Assembly (NCBI GenBank): GCA_045600905.1
Contig: JAZRYT010000117.1
Location: forward strand, 1-20,733
DNA: 20,733 nt
DNA from: F23-D06 sp045600905
GTDB lineage: Bacteria > Bacteroidota > Bacteroidia > Bacteroidales > WCHB1-69
Direction of reading: 5' to 3'
Positions 1-6,362 of this stretch are shown here, in pieces (the first letter of the stretch is position 1; the number at the start of each line of letters is the position of its first letter). The position numbers were made by a program, and so were the translations under genes. Below the pieces are notes generated by a model that saw only the letters and a list, made by a program, of their open reading frames with translations, made no database searches and was not told the DNA's origin.

Positions 1-638
1 TGCTGGGTGATTTTCTCTGTGAAAACAGTGGCACCAACAGCTTCGTTTCGTTTGCTCAACATCAGCAAAACGCGCTCGTCTATGTAGTTGTCCACCAATT
101 GGATGTTTTTAGTCGCAGATTTAATCAAATCTACAACAAAGACGTACGCGTCGAAAACCTGTCCGTCGAAAAACAGACCGTACTTGGGCGGCAGGGCAGT
201 CTGGGTGAGTTCCTGAATTACTGCTTCTGTTTTGCAAACTCTTGCTTCAAGTTGCACGATTTTTTGTTGGATAAAGCCTCCATTGAAGATGTAGTTCTTT
301 AAAATAATATTTGCCCACTGGCGAAATGCGACACCTTTGGGTGATTTTACCCGATAGCCAATGGAGATGATCATATCTAAATTGTAGTATTCAACCGCTC
401 TGTTCACCAAACGATTACCCTCATTTTGAACTGTCGCAAATTTTGCGACAGTTGAAATGTCTCGCAACTCTTCTTGCTTCGCATTGGAAATATGTTTACC
501 GATTGTTTTAACATCCCGACCAAACAGTTGGGCAATTTGTTGACGATTCAGCCAGACTGTGTCTTCGGCTATCCTGACTTCAAGGTTGATGTCTTCCGAT
601 GGATTGTAAATGACAATGTTGTTCTGCAGTTCTTCCAT
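1..638 (-). CDS. RhuM-family (virulence RhuM-like) protein, 3'-truncated by window edge
   Basis: Reverse-strand reading from the ATG at 636-638 stays open for 212 codons to the window edge, so the C-terminal part is missing. The translation begins MEELQNNIVIYNPSEDINLE and continues with VWLNRQQIAQLFGRDVKTIGKHI, a helix-turn-helix-like stretch at about residues 29-51. It then has AKFATVQNEGNR (about 66-77) and YYNLDMIISIGYRVKSPKGVAFRQWAN (about 85-111). These are hallmarks of the RhuM family, named after a Salmonella pathogenicity-island gene and common in mobile or phage-linked DNA. The family's biochemical function is not established; DNA binding is inferred from the N-terminal half. It is divergent from ackA and has its own promoter-like site. 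Residues past about 115 look like a coiled coil followed by a segment beginning PPKYGLFFDGQVFDAY. Family assignment is firm, function unknown. Confidence 0.85.
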   Translation of the reverse strand, partial: MEELQNNIVIYNPSEDINLEVRIAEDTVWLNRQQIAQLFGRDVKTIGKHISNAKQEELRDISTVAKFATVQNEGNRLVNRAVEYYNLDMIISIGYRVKSPKGVAFRQWANIILKNYIFNGGFIQQKIVQLEARVCKTEAVIQELTQTALPPKYGLFFDGQVFDAYVFVVDLIKSATKNIQLVDNYIDERVLLMLSKRNEAVGATVFTEKITQ

Positions 639-666
639 AGTGCTTTATCTTTAAAATTTTTGTCGC

Positions 667-698
667 CAAAGATACAACAATGAAAATGTGAAATCAAG
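667..698 (-). promoter_or_regulatory. Bacteroidetes-type promoter for the RhuM-like gene
   Basis: On the minus strand TATCTTTG (667-674) matches the -7 consensus TAnnTTTG. CTTG (695-698), 20 bp upstream, is a 3/4 match to the -33 TTTG. The site lies about 30 bp upstream of the ATG at 638, a normal leader length. Confidence 0.6.
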
Positions 699-894
699 TG
701 CAAAAAATTGTGTAACAAAAAATTAGGAAATACAGAAAATCTTCATTTTTTTGCATAAAAATTTCAGAAACCTGTGGATTTTGATTTTTTGACAAATTCG
801 AAAAATGTCATGGCGGGGAGGCGATTTCGGAGAAAATCGAAATTACGAACGCTATACCCAATGCGTAGGAATGTCGAATTGATTTATAAATCCT

Positions 895-925
895 TTTGGC
901 TGCATTGATATTTTGTTTATATTTG
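895..925 (+). promoter_or_regulatory. Promoter of ackA
   Basis: TTTG (895-898), exactly 19 bp, then TATATTTG (918-925): a full match to the Bacteroidetes primary sigma consensus TTTG-N19-TAnnTTTG. Predicted transcription would start near 930, giving a leader of about 50 nt before the ATG at 981. Confidence 0.75.
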
Positions 926-980
926 CGCCGCTTTTCAAAAAGCGCACAATTCTCTAAAATCATTTACTAATCCACATAAT

Positions 981-2180
981 ATGAAAATTTTAGTTTTAAA
1001 CTGTGGCAGTTCCTCTATCAAATACCAATTGTTGGAAATGGAACCGCAACCCGAATTATTGGCTAAAGGTCTTGTTGAACGCGTTGGTTTGGAAATGGGC
1101 GAATTCACCCACAAACCTGTTGGCAAAGACAAATACTACACCCAAACCCCTATCGCCAACCACGAAGTCGGCGTTAAATTGGTGCTCGAAGCTTTGATGG
1201 ATCCGCAACACGGCGTTATCAAATCTGTGGACGAAATCAATGCTGTGGGTCACCGCGTGGCTCACGGTGGTGAGTATTTCAAAACCAGTATGATTATTGG
1301 CGACAAAGAGCGCGATGAAATCGCTAAGTTGTGCGAATTGGCTCCGCTTCACAATCCCGCTTCCCTGCTTGGTATCGATGTGATGAAGAAACTCCTCCCG
1401 AACGTGAAACATGTTGGTATTTTCGACACCTCCTTCCATCAGACTATGCCGCCTGAGGCTTTCTTGTACGCACTTCCTTACGAATTGTACGAACAGAAGA
1501 AAATCCGCCGTTACGGTTTCCACGGCACCAGCCACAAATATGTGGGCCCGAAGGCTGCCGAAATCGCAGGCCTCGATTATAACAACTGTAAGATTGTCAG
1601 CTGCCACCTCGGCAATGGCGCTTCTATCACCGCTATCAAGAACGGCAAGTCCATCGACAACTCTATGGGCTTCACTCCGGTAGAAGGTCTGATGATGGGT
1701 ACACGTTGCGGCGATATCGACGCCGGCGCGCTCATCTACATTATGGATTCCGAAAAGATGGACACCAAACAACTCAACACCTTCATCAACAAGAAATGCG
1801 GTTTGCTCGGTATCTCCGGCAAGAGTGTGGATATGCGTGACATCCGCGCTGGCCGCGACGCTGGCGATGAACGTTCCACATACGCATTCAATATGTTCGC
1901 TTATCGCGTGAAGAAATACATCGGCGCATACGCAGCTGCTATGGGTGGCGTTGATCTCATCCTCTTCACCGGCGGTATCGGCGAAAACGCTTGGTTCCAG
2001 AGAGAAGCTATTTGCGACGACCTCGACTGGCTCGGCACCAAATTGGACATCGAAGCCAACAAGAAATATGCTGGCGAAGACGGCATCATCTCCACTCCGG
2101 ATTCCAAGGTGAAACTCGTTTCCGTCACCACCAACGAGGAACTCGTGATGGCTATGGATACCTACAACTTGGTAAAATAA
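981..2180 (+). CDS. ackA: Acetate kinase
   Basis: 399 aa, the normal family length. It catalyses reversible acetyl phosphate + ADP to acetate + ATP in the cytoplasm, the energy-yielding last step of acetate fermentation. Visible landmarks: N-terminal LNCGSSSIKY with Asn7; Arg92 in GHRVAHGG; Asp149 in FDTSFHQTMP; His181 in YGFHGTSHKYV; the nucleotide-binding HLGNGASI; Arg242 in MMGTRCGDIDAG; and Glu386 in TTNEEL near the C-terminus. These correspond to the substrate and phosphate-contacting residues known from Methanosarcina acetate kinase. The start ATG follows a consensus promoter and a short leader. A strong terminator follows the gene, so it appears monocistronic. Phosphotransacetylase (pta), a frequent partner, is not within this window. 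Confidence 0.97.
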   Translation: MKILVLNCGSSSIKYQLLEMEPQPELLAKGLVERVGLEMGEFTHKPVGKDKYYTQTPIANHEVGVKLVLEALMDPQHGVIKSVDEINAVGHRVAHGGEYFKTSMIIGDKERDEIAKLCELAPLHNPASLLGIDVMKKLLPNVKHVGIFDTSFHQTMPPEAFLYALPYELYEQKKIRRYGFHGTSHKYVGPKAAEIAGLDYNNCKIVSCHLGNGASITAIKNGKSIDNSMGFTPVEGLMMGTRCGDIDAGALIYIMDSEKMDTKQLNTFINKKCGLLGISGKSVDMRDIRAGRDAGDERSTYAFNMFAYRVKKYIGAYAAAMGGVDLILFTGGIGENAWFQREAICDDLDWLGTKLDIEANKKYAGEDGIISTPDSKVKLVSVTTNEELVMAMDTYNLVK

Positions 2181-2197
2181 TTTATGTATATATCAAT

Positions 2198-2268
2198 GAG
2201 ACGGTGCACTGCATAGTAGAGACGGTGCACTGCATAGTAGTAGAGACGGTGCACAGCACCGTCTCTAC
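2198..2268. repeat. Cluster of three GAGACGGTGC palindromic repeat units
   Basis: Two identical 21-bp direct copies, 2198-2218 and 2219-2239, begin GAGACGGTGCACTGCATAG. They are followed by a complete inverted repeat at 2240-2268: GTAGAGACGGTGC, loop ACA, GCACCGTCTCTAC (13-bp perfect arms). The first two units look like copies that keep the left arm but have lost the right arm. The cluster lies 17 bp after the ackA stop, before the terminator. The same family occurs again at 3071-3154. Confidence 0.9.
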
Positions 2269-2270
2269 AG

Positions 2271-2307
2271 AAAAAAACGGGCGGCCCAATGGTCGCCCGT
2301 TTCGTTT
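2271..2307 (+). terminator. Intrinsic terminator of ackA
   Basis: Stem ACGGGCGGCC (2277-2286), loop CAAT, GGTCGCCCGT (2291-2300): ten pairs including one G-U. It is preceded by a run of seven A and followed by TTCGTTT, so it could also act on the opposite strand. It lies about 95 bp past the ackA stop. Confidence 0.85.
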
Positions 2308-2450
2308 ATTGAAATCATTGTCATAGATGTTTTTTTTCAACCTATAAATCATTTTGGCAAATTATTTGCAAGGCAATGCCCCGCGAATTTGTGCCAACAC
2401 AAGTCCGCATCTTTTGATATGCAATGTAAAACGCTATAAACAAATAGATT

Positions 2451-3074
2451 ATGGAAAACGACAATACTCAAGACCAAGTACTCGAAAACGAAGAAAAAAA
2501 GGTAGAAGAAGTAGAAAATACGCCACAAACTGACAATTTGTCGGAAGAAACTGACACAAAAAAGAAAAGTGGTATTTTTTCCAAAAAAAATAATAAGGAT
2601 AAGGAAAAAGTGCAGGAATTGGAAGCTGAAATTGAAAAAATGAAAGCAGAAAAAGCAGAATTGAATGACAGATTTCTGCGTCTTTTCTCCGAATTTGACA
2701 ATTATAAAAAACGCGTGAACCGTGAAAAGTTGGAATTGCTTTCCACCGCATCCGAAAAGGTGATTGTCAGTCTACTGCCCATCATTGACGATTTTGAGCG
2801 TGCCATCGCCGCCAACGAGAAAGTGGAGGATATTGCCGCTATCAAAGAAGGCTTCAATTTGATTTACAACAAATTGGTGCAGATGCTCAAACGCTTTGAC
2901 GTGGAAGAAATCGCTGCCAAAGGCGAAGTCTTCGACACGAACTTCCACGAGGCCGTCACGCAATTCCCCACAGATAAAGAGGAAGACAAAGGCAAGGTTA
3001 TCGATGTAACGGAAAAAGGGTACAAGATTAAAGAGAAAGTTATCCGCTACGCCAAGGTGGTCGTAGCCCAGTAG
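2451..3074 (+). CDS. grpE: Nucleotide exchange factor GrpE
   Basis: 207 aa. It releases ADP from DnaK to reset the Hsp70 cycle. Residues 1 to about 45 are a highly charged, low-complexity tail rich in Glu, Lys and Asn. A coiled coil follows (about 50-100, heptads around QELEAEIEKMKAEKAEL). Next come the family segment RFLRLFSEFDNYKKR and the beta-domain with FDTNFHEAV and GYKIKEKVIRYAKVVVA at the C-terminus. The ATG at 2451 gives the expected length. dnaJ follows 148 bp downstream; dnaK is not here. The stop codon TAG (3072-3074) lies inside the left arm of a palindromic repeat, so the last residues abut repeat DNA. No consensus promoter was found just upstream. Confidence 0.95.
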   Translation: MENDNTQDQVLENEEKKVEEVENTPQTDNLSEETDTKKKSGIFSKKNNKDKEKVQELEAEIEKMKAEKAELNDRFLRLFSEFDNYKKRVNREKLELLSTASEKVIVSLLPIIDDFERAIAANEKVEDIAAIKEGFNLIYNKLVQMLKRFDVEEIAAKGEVFDTNFHEAVTQFPTDKEEDKGKVIDVTEKGYKIKEKVIRYAKVVVAQ

Positions 3075-3154
3075 AGACGGTGCACCGCACCGTCTCTATA
3101 TCGCACATACGGTGCACCGCACCACGTAGAGACGGTGCAATGCACCGTCTGTAC
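3071..3154. repeat. Second cluster of GAGACGGTGC palindromic repeats, between grpE and dnaJ
   Basis: Unit 1 (3071-3099) has arms TAGAGACGGTGC (3072-3083) and GCACCGTCTCTA (3087-3098) around ACC. A partial unit reads ACGGTGCACCGCACC (3109-3123). Unit 3 (3126-3154) has arms GTAGAGACGGTGCA and TGCACCGTCTGTAC around a single A, with one mismatch. Unit 1 contains the grpE stop codon. As RNA these would be stable hairpins between two co-oriented genes and could affect read-through or stability of the grpE-dnaJ message. Confidence 0.9.
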
Positions 3155-3222
3155 ACCCTACATCGGTGATTATTTCGTATTCAACAATAGAAATTACAAC
3201 CCACTAACGAAATCGTTTTGTT

Positions 3223-4413
3223 ATGGCAGAGAAAAGAGATTATTATGAAGTATTGGGGGTGGACAAAAGTTCATCCGCAGATGAGATAAAGAAAGCCTAT
3301 AGAAAGAAGGCCATGCAGTACCATCCCGACCGTTGGGTAAATGGTTCGGATGAGGAAAAGAAGGATGCAGAAGAGAAGTTCAAAGAAGCAGCCGAGGCAT
3401 ACGAGGTTTTGAGCAATCCTGACAAGAAGGCGCGTTACGACCAGTTTGGTCACGCCGGTATGGGCGGTGCCGCATCCGATTTCTCAGGCTTCAATGTCAA
3501 TGATATTTTCAGCCACTTTGCTGATGTGTTCGGCGGTGGTGGCGGCGGTTTCGGCTTCAATATCGGTGACTTGTTCGGCGGTGGTGGTGGCGGTTACAGT
3601 CAAAGCCAACGCGCCGTGCGCAAGGGCGGCAACCTTCGCATCAAGGTTAAAATGACCCTTGAAGAAGTGGCCACCGGTACGGAAAAGAAATTGAAAATCA
3701 ACAAATACGTGCCTTGCGAGCACTGTCACGGTACGGGCGCAAAGGATGAGCACAGCAAAGAGACGTGTCCCACTTGCCACGGCTCCGGCCAGGAAGTTCG
3801 CCAACAGCGCAGTATGTTCGGCATTATGCAGCAGGTATCTGTCTGCTCCCGTTGTAACGGTACGGGCGAGATTATCAAAGATCCGTGCCCGCATTGCCAC
3901 GGCAACGGTATCGTGCAAGGTCAGGAGATTATCCAAGTTTCCATTCCGGCAGGTGTGGACAATGGTATGCAGCTCACTATGCGCGGGAAGGGTCACGCTG
4001 CCGCTAACGGCGGTGTCAACGGCGATTTGTTAGTGGCTATCGAAGTCGCCGACCACGAGGTCTTCGAGCGCGATGGCAACAACTTGTATTTGAACTATTA
4101 CATCAGTTTCCCGCAGGCAGCCTTGGGCACCGCAGTGGAAATACCCACCCTCGGTGGCAAGGCCAAAATCAAAATCGCAGCAGGCACACAGGGCGGCCAG
4201 GTACTCCGATTGCAAGGCAAGGGCCTACCCCAATTGCAGTCCAACAACGTGGGCGACCTCATTGTCAACGTCAACGTCTGGACACCGAAGTCATTGACAA
4301 AGGAAGAAAAGGAATTGGTGGAGAAATTGAGCACGCACGATAATTTCGTCCCCAAACCCGGAAAAAACGAGCGCAGTTTCTTCAACCGCGTGAGACAGTT
4401 TTTCAGAGACTAA
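3223..4413 (+). CDS. dnaJ: Chaperone protein DnaJ
   Basis: 396 aa type I J-protein, the cytoplasmic co-chaperone that delivers substrates to DnaK and stimulates its ATPase. J domain at residues 1 to about 78 with the HPD motif at 34-36, followed by a somewhat long helix II/III link (RWVNGSDEEKKDAEE). Gly/Phe-rich linker at about 80-125, with runs of GGGGGG. Zinc-binding region at about 165-235 with four CxxCxGxG-type motifs: CEHCHGTG, CPTCHGSG, CSRCNGTG, CPHCHGNG. The C-terminal substrate-binding beta domains follow. All four Cys pairs are intact. It lies downstream of grpE with repeats between them and may be co-transcribed. A bidirectional terminator follows. Confidence 0.97.
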   Translation: MAEKRDYYEVLGVDKSSSADEIKKAYRKKAMQYHPDRWVNGSDEEKKDAEEKFKEAAEAYEVLSNPDKKARYDQFGHAGMGGAASDFSGFNVNDIFSHFADVFGGGGGGFGFNIGDLFGGGGGGYSQSQRAVRKGGNLRIKVKMTLEEVATGTEKKLKINKYVPCEHCHGTGAKDEHSKETCPTCHGSGQEVRQQRSMFGIMQQVSVCSRCNGTGEIIKDPCPHCHGNGIVQGQEIIQVSIPAGVDNGMQLTMRGKGHAAANGGVNGDLLVAIEVADHEVFERDGNNLYLNYYISFPQAALGTAVEIPTLGGKAKIKIAAGTQGGQVLRLQGKGLPQLQSNNVGDLIVNVNVWTPKSLTKEEKELVEKLSTHDNFVPKPGKNERSFFNRVRQFFRD

Positions 4414-4418
4414 GGACA

Positions 4419-4439
4419 GTGAATCGTGAACAGTGTTGA
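4419..4439. repeat. Short heptanucleotide array after dnaJ
   Basis: Period-7 series GTGAATC, GTGAACA, GTGTTGA starting 6 bp after the dnaJ stop. It is the same unit type as at 11358-11385 and 18554-18567, also just past stop codons. A separate perfect 7-bp inverted repeat TATTAGA/TCTAATA lies at 4471-4492. Confidence 0.5.
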
Positions 4440-4525
4440 AGGAGCAGAGAAGATGGGATATTGTTCAAGATATTAGACGCCAATCTCTAATAAATTTTCA
4501 CATAGAAAATTGATGATAAAATAAA

Positions 4526-4571
4526 CCCTCACATCGTTAGGTGTTGCCGTATGATGCGAGGGCCTTTGTTT
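4526..4571. terminator. Bidirectional terminator between dnaJ and the convergent gene
   Basis: CCCTCACATC (4526-4535) pairs with GATGCGAGGG (4553-4562) with one A-C mismatch and a 17-nt loop. On plus it is followed by CCTTTGTTTT. On minus it is followed by TTTATTTTA. It can therefore stop both dnaJ and the gene ending at 4589. Confidence 0.7.
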
Positions 4572-4588
4572 TACTTATACAAATATAT

Positions 4589-5197
4589 TTAGAATCGATA
4601 TCCAATTCCTGTGGAAAAAAGATAACCGAACTCGCAAGTAAAGGCGGGAGCGTGTTGTGGGTATAACATTGCGTATTGTTTGCCTCTCCCTATTACCATA
4701 TAGCAGCCACCTCCTAGTCTTTGTGTGAAAAACAGATTTTTCCAAATATCAACAGTGAAACCAATACCTATATTGTGTTCTAACCAGTGAAACGGTCCGA
4801 AATATTCATAGGTAGTTGGGTCAGGTTGTTTTATTACGCGTTCTCTTATACTTGTAGAGTAACAGTATTGTATGTCATAAAAAGCGAATAGATCAAAATG
4901 TTCTAAAGATTTGAGAAAATGGATTTGATAAAATCCTTCTATTCCAAAATAATGGAGTGGGTTAGTTGCAAACATTCTTTTTCTGAATAAGTTATGTTGA
5001 TCATCGTTGGCGGCAATTTTGTTTATATTGAAGCGAATGCCTCCACCTAATTCGTGCCTGCCGCCAAATTGTTTGGAAGCCAAAACATTGATACTTCGTC
5101 CCGTATTAGTGGAATTGAAATCAACCACGACGGGAACTTGCGCGAAATCGGATGCCATCCATAATAGGCATACTACAATAAAAATTGTTCTTTTCAT
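4589..5197 (-). CDS. Predicted outer-membrane beta-barrel-like protein, unknown function
   Basis: 202 aa. It begins MKRTIFIVVCLLWMASDFAQ, a typical signal peptide with cleavage likely after residue 20. The mature part has alternating hydrophobic/polar stretches with many aromatic residues (HYFGIEGFYQIHF, DLFAFYDIQYCYS, FFTQRLGGGCYMVIG) and ends in GIGYRF. A C-terminal Phe after a beta-strand is usual for outer-membrane barrel proteins. The size suggests an 8-strand barrel or a fragment of a larger one. No named family was recognised. An imperfect -7 site, TATATTTT (minus, 5212-5219), lies close upstream. The gene converges with dnaJ. The localisation is inferred from the sequence pattern alone. 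Confidence 0.7.
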   Translation of the reverse strand: MKRTIFIVVCLLWMASDFAQVPVVVDFNSTNTGRSINVLASKQFGGRHELGGGIRFNINKIAANDDQHNLFRKRMFATNPLHYFGIEGFYQIHFLKSLEHFDLFAFYDIQYCYSTSIRERVIKQPDPTTYEYFGPFHWLEHNIGIGFTVDIWKNLFFTQRLGGGCYMVIGRGKQYAMLYPQHAPAFTCEFGYLFSTGIGYRF

Positions 5198-5241
5198 ATA
5201 TGTGTTGATTTAAAATATACTGATAATCAGCTGGTTAATTG

Positions 5242-5385
5242 CTAAAAGTTAATTCTCCAAATGACCAATTCCCCATTTTCGTTGTCATAAGATTTGGACC
5301 ACATATTATAAATATAATTCAAATCTAGTCGATTATTTCCTGTTTCGGAAGGGTCAAATGCGTACCAATCGGTGTCATAGTGCAT
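5242..5385 (-). CDS. Small ORF (47 aa), hypothetical or 3' remnant of a larger gene
   Basis: Minus-strand frame from the ATG at 5383-5385 to TAG at 5242-5244. The translation starts MHYDTDWYAFDPSETGN and ends NGELVIWRINF. The composition, rich in Asp, Asn, Trp and Tyr with an alternating C-terminal strand, looks like the tail of a secreted or surface protein rather than random DNA. The frame stays open upstream to 5430 (15 more codons) and then hits TAA in very AT-rich DNA. A TAAATTTG (-7-like) lies at 5421-5428, so a tiny intact gene is also possible. It is upstream of and co-oriented with the 202-aa barrel-like gene. No family recognised. Confidence 0.4.
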   Translation of the reverse strand: MHYDTDWYAFDPSETGNNRLDLNYIYNMWSKSYDNENGELVIWRINF

Positions 5386-5530
5386 GTTCCCGCTAACATT
5401 ACATATATTTTTTATAATTACAAATTTAAATTAATTTTACAATTGTTGCTTTTGCTGCGTTTTACATAAGGTTTTTTTTGACTTTAGTGCGAATTTTGTT
5501 TGATTTAGATTCTTATAATCCTACTGAATT

Positions 5531-5768
5531 AAAAAACAAAGCCATTTGGATTACAAGCAGGAATATTGTAATCGTTGCAAAATACAGATTCCCCTACGAA
5601 AACTCTGTTTCCTCCACCGCCGGCGCACGCTGAAACGGCAGAGGACCTATCCAAGGAAATGATTCTTGCCCAACACAAAGATATCACCTTTCGGGCGAAA
5701 AGTTACCATATCTTTACATTCGGGCTTCATAATGAGAGATATTTAAGGGTTGCTTTGTCAGAAAAAGA
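5531..5768 (-). ncRNA. Candidate structured small RNA (or short coding region) in an otherwise gene-poor gap
   Basis: On the minus strand TACCTTTG (5774-5781) matches the -7 consensus; the -33 element is weak. Downstream is a strong compound hairpin at 5677-5715. Its outer stem is AAAGATAT/ATATCTTT and its inner stem is ACTTTTC/GAAAGGT with a four-base loop. The segment ends in a perfect hairpin GATTACAA/TTGTAATC (5549-5573), then CAAATGGCTTTG and six T (5536-5531), as for a terminator. The whole would be about 240 nt. The competing reading is a plus-strand 79-codon ORF (5575-5814) with protein-like composition. It lacks a promoter and overlaps the hairpin exactly. No known RNA family was recognised. 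Confidence 0.3.
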
Positions 5769-5900
5769 CGGGGCAAAGGTAGAGCTTTTTTTAATACGAA
5801 AATCACCCCCCTGATTATTAAGAATTATTAACAAGTGAAAGAAATAATCAAATAGAACCGCATTTTGTCCCAACAGAGGCTGACTATAAGCTTTTCAAAA

Positions 5901-5985
5901 ACTGGCTGGAAGCCAGTATAGTGGTAACTGGGGACGAAGTCTCCGGACGAAGCGTGGCGATAGCACCACTGGCTGGAAGCCAGTA
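5901..5985. repeat. Compound inverted-repeat element with terminal ACTGGCT hairpins
   Basis: Two identical 18-bp copies of ACTGGCTGGAAGCCAGTA, at 5901-5918 and 5968-5985. Each is itself a 7-bp-arm hairpin with loop GGA. They bracket a 49-bp core containing GTGGT/ACCAC near the ends and a GGGGAC/GTCTCC hairpin in the middle. It would fold as a cloverleaf. The reverse-strand translation of each hairpin gives TGFQPV. It looks like a non-coding dispersed (REP/MITE-like) element; only one copy is in this window. Confidence 0.75.
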
Positions 5986-6044
5986 AAATGAACGATGAAT
6001 AAATGAAATGTCTTCTAGGCAATGCCCCAAATGGCTACGACCAA

Positions 6045-6362
6045 TTACAACGTAAACTGCACAATCACAAATACAATACCTAACAGGAAGGTGGAAATTA
6101 AGATGCCCTTGCCGGTTTTATCGTATTTGAGGTTCAAAAGGTAATGTCTCATAATGAATACGGAAGGTATCATTGCGATGAGAATCAGTTTGGGTACCAA
6201 TGTCTTATAGAGATTTGGACTATTGTACAGCATATCGGGTTTGGCGTGGACGAGCAAAAGCAGTCCGCCGAAGAGGATGCCGAAGATGATGGCTGGCAAT
6301 ACGATGCCGGTGATGACGCCTAATGCGTAGGAGTCGGTTCTCAATTTATCTTTCCAATTCAT
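6045..6362 (-). CDS. Small integral membrane protein, unknown function
   Basis: 105 aa with three clear hydrophobic segments: about residues 14-38 (LGVITGIVLPAIIFGILFGG), about 55-73 (LVPKLILIAMIPSVFIMRHYL) and about 86-105 (GILISTFLLGIVFVIVQF), with Lys/Arg-rich flanks. The ATG at 6360-6362 lies within the last codons of surE in another frame. The 17-nt overlap makes translational coupling likely. This is the last gene of the C25 peptidase-surE unit. Function not recognised; the tight linkage to surE is the only clue. Confidence 0.8.
   Translation of the reverse strand: MNWKDKLRTDSYALGVITGIVLPAIIFGILFGGLLLLVHAKPDMLYNSPNLYKTLVPKLILIAMIPSVFIMRHYLLNLKYDKTGKGILISTFLLGIVFVIVQFTL

Larger units (their letters stand above)
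639..980. other. Divergent intergenic region between RhuM-like gene and ackA
   Basis: This 342-bp AT-rich gap contains no ORF that looks coding. It holds the two outward-facing promoters (667-698 minus, 895-925 plus). Two short inverted repeats lie between them: TGACA/TGTCA near 800-820 and CGATTT/AAATCG near 823-840. A hairpin CGCTTTT/AAAAGCG (929-935 and 938-944) falls at the very start of the predicted ackA leader. No RNA gene or further repeat was recognised. Confidence 0.5.

Noticed and set aside
1056..1772. 238-codon minus-strand ORF inside ackA
   Set aside because: Shadow of acetate kinase, whose catalytic motifs are all present in the plus frame.
2198..3154. Possible CRISPR-like array around grpE
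   Set aside because: Repeats are palindromic with 1-3 nt loops, irregularly spaced, include near-adjacent half-units, and have no unique 30-40 bp spacers or cas genes.
5575..5814. 79-codon plus-strand ORF in the 5.2-6.0 kb gap
   Set aside because: No promoter-like site, and it coincides with a stable hairpin and an opposite-strand -7 element. Kept only as the alternative to the RNA candidate, since its composition is protein-like.
5828..6022. 64-codon minus-strand ORF with TGFQPV
   Set aside because: It reads through the compound inverted repeat; the peptide is a by-product of the repeat sequence.
2374..6032. Shared GGCAATGCCCC near 2374 and 6019
   Set aside because: Only 11 bp, two copies, no common context; probably chance.
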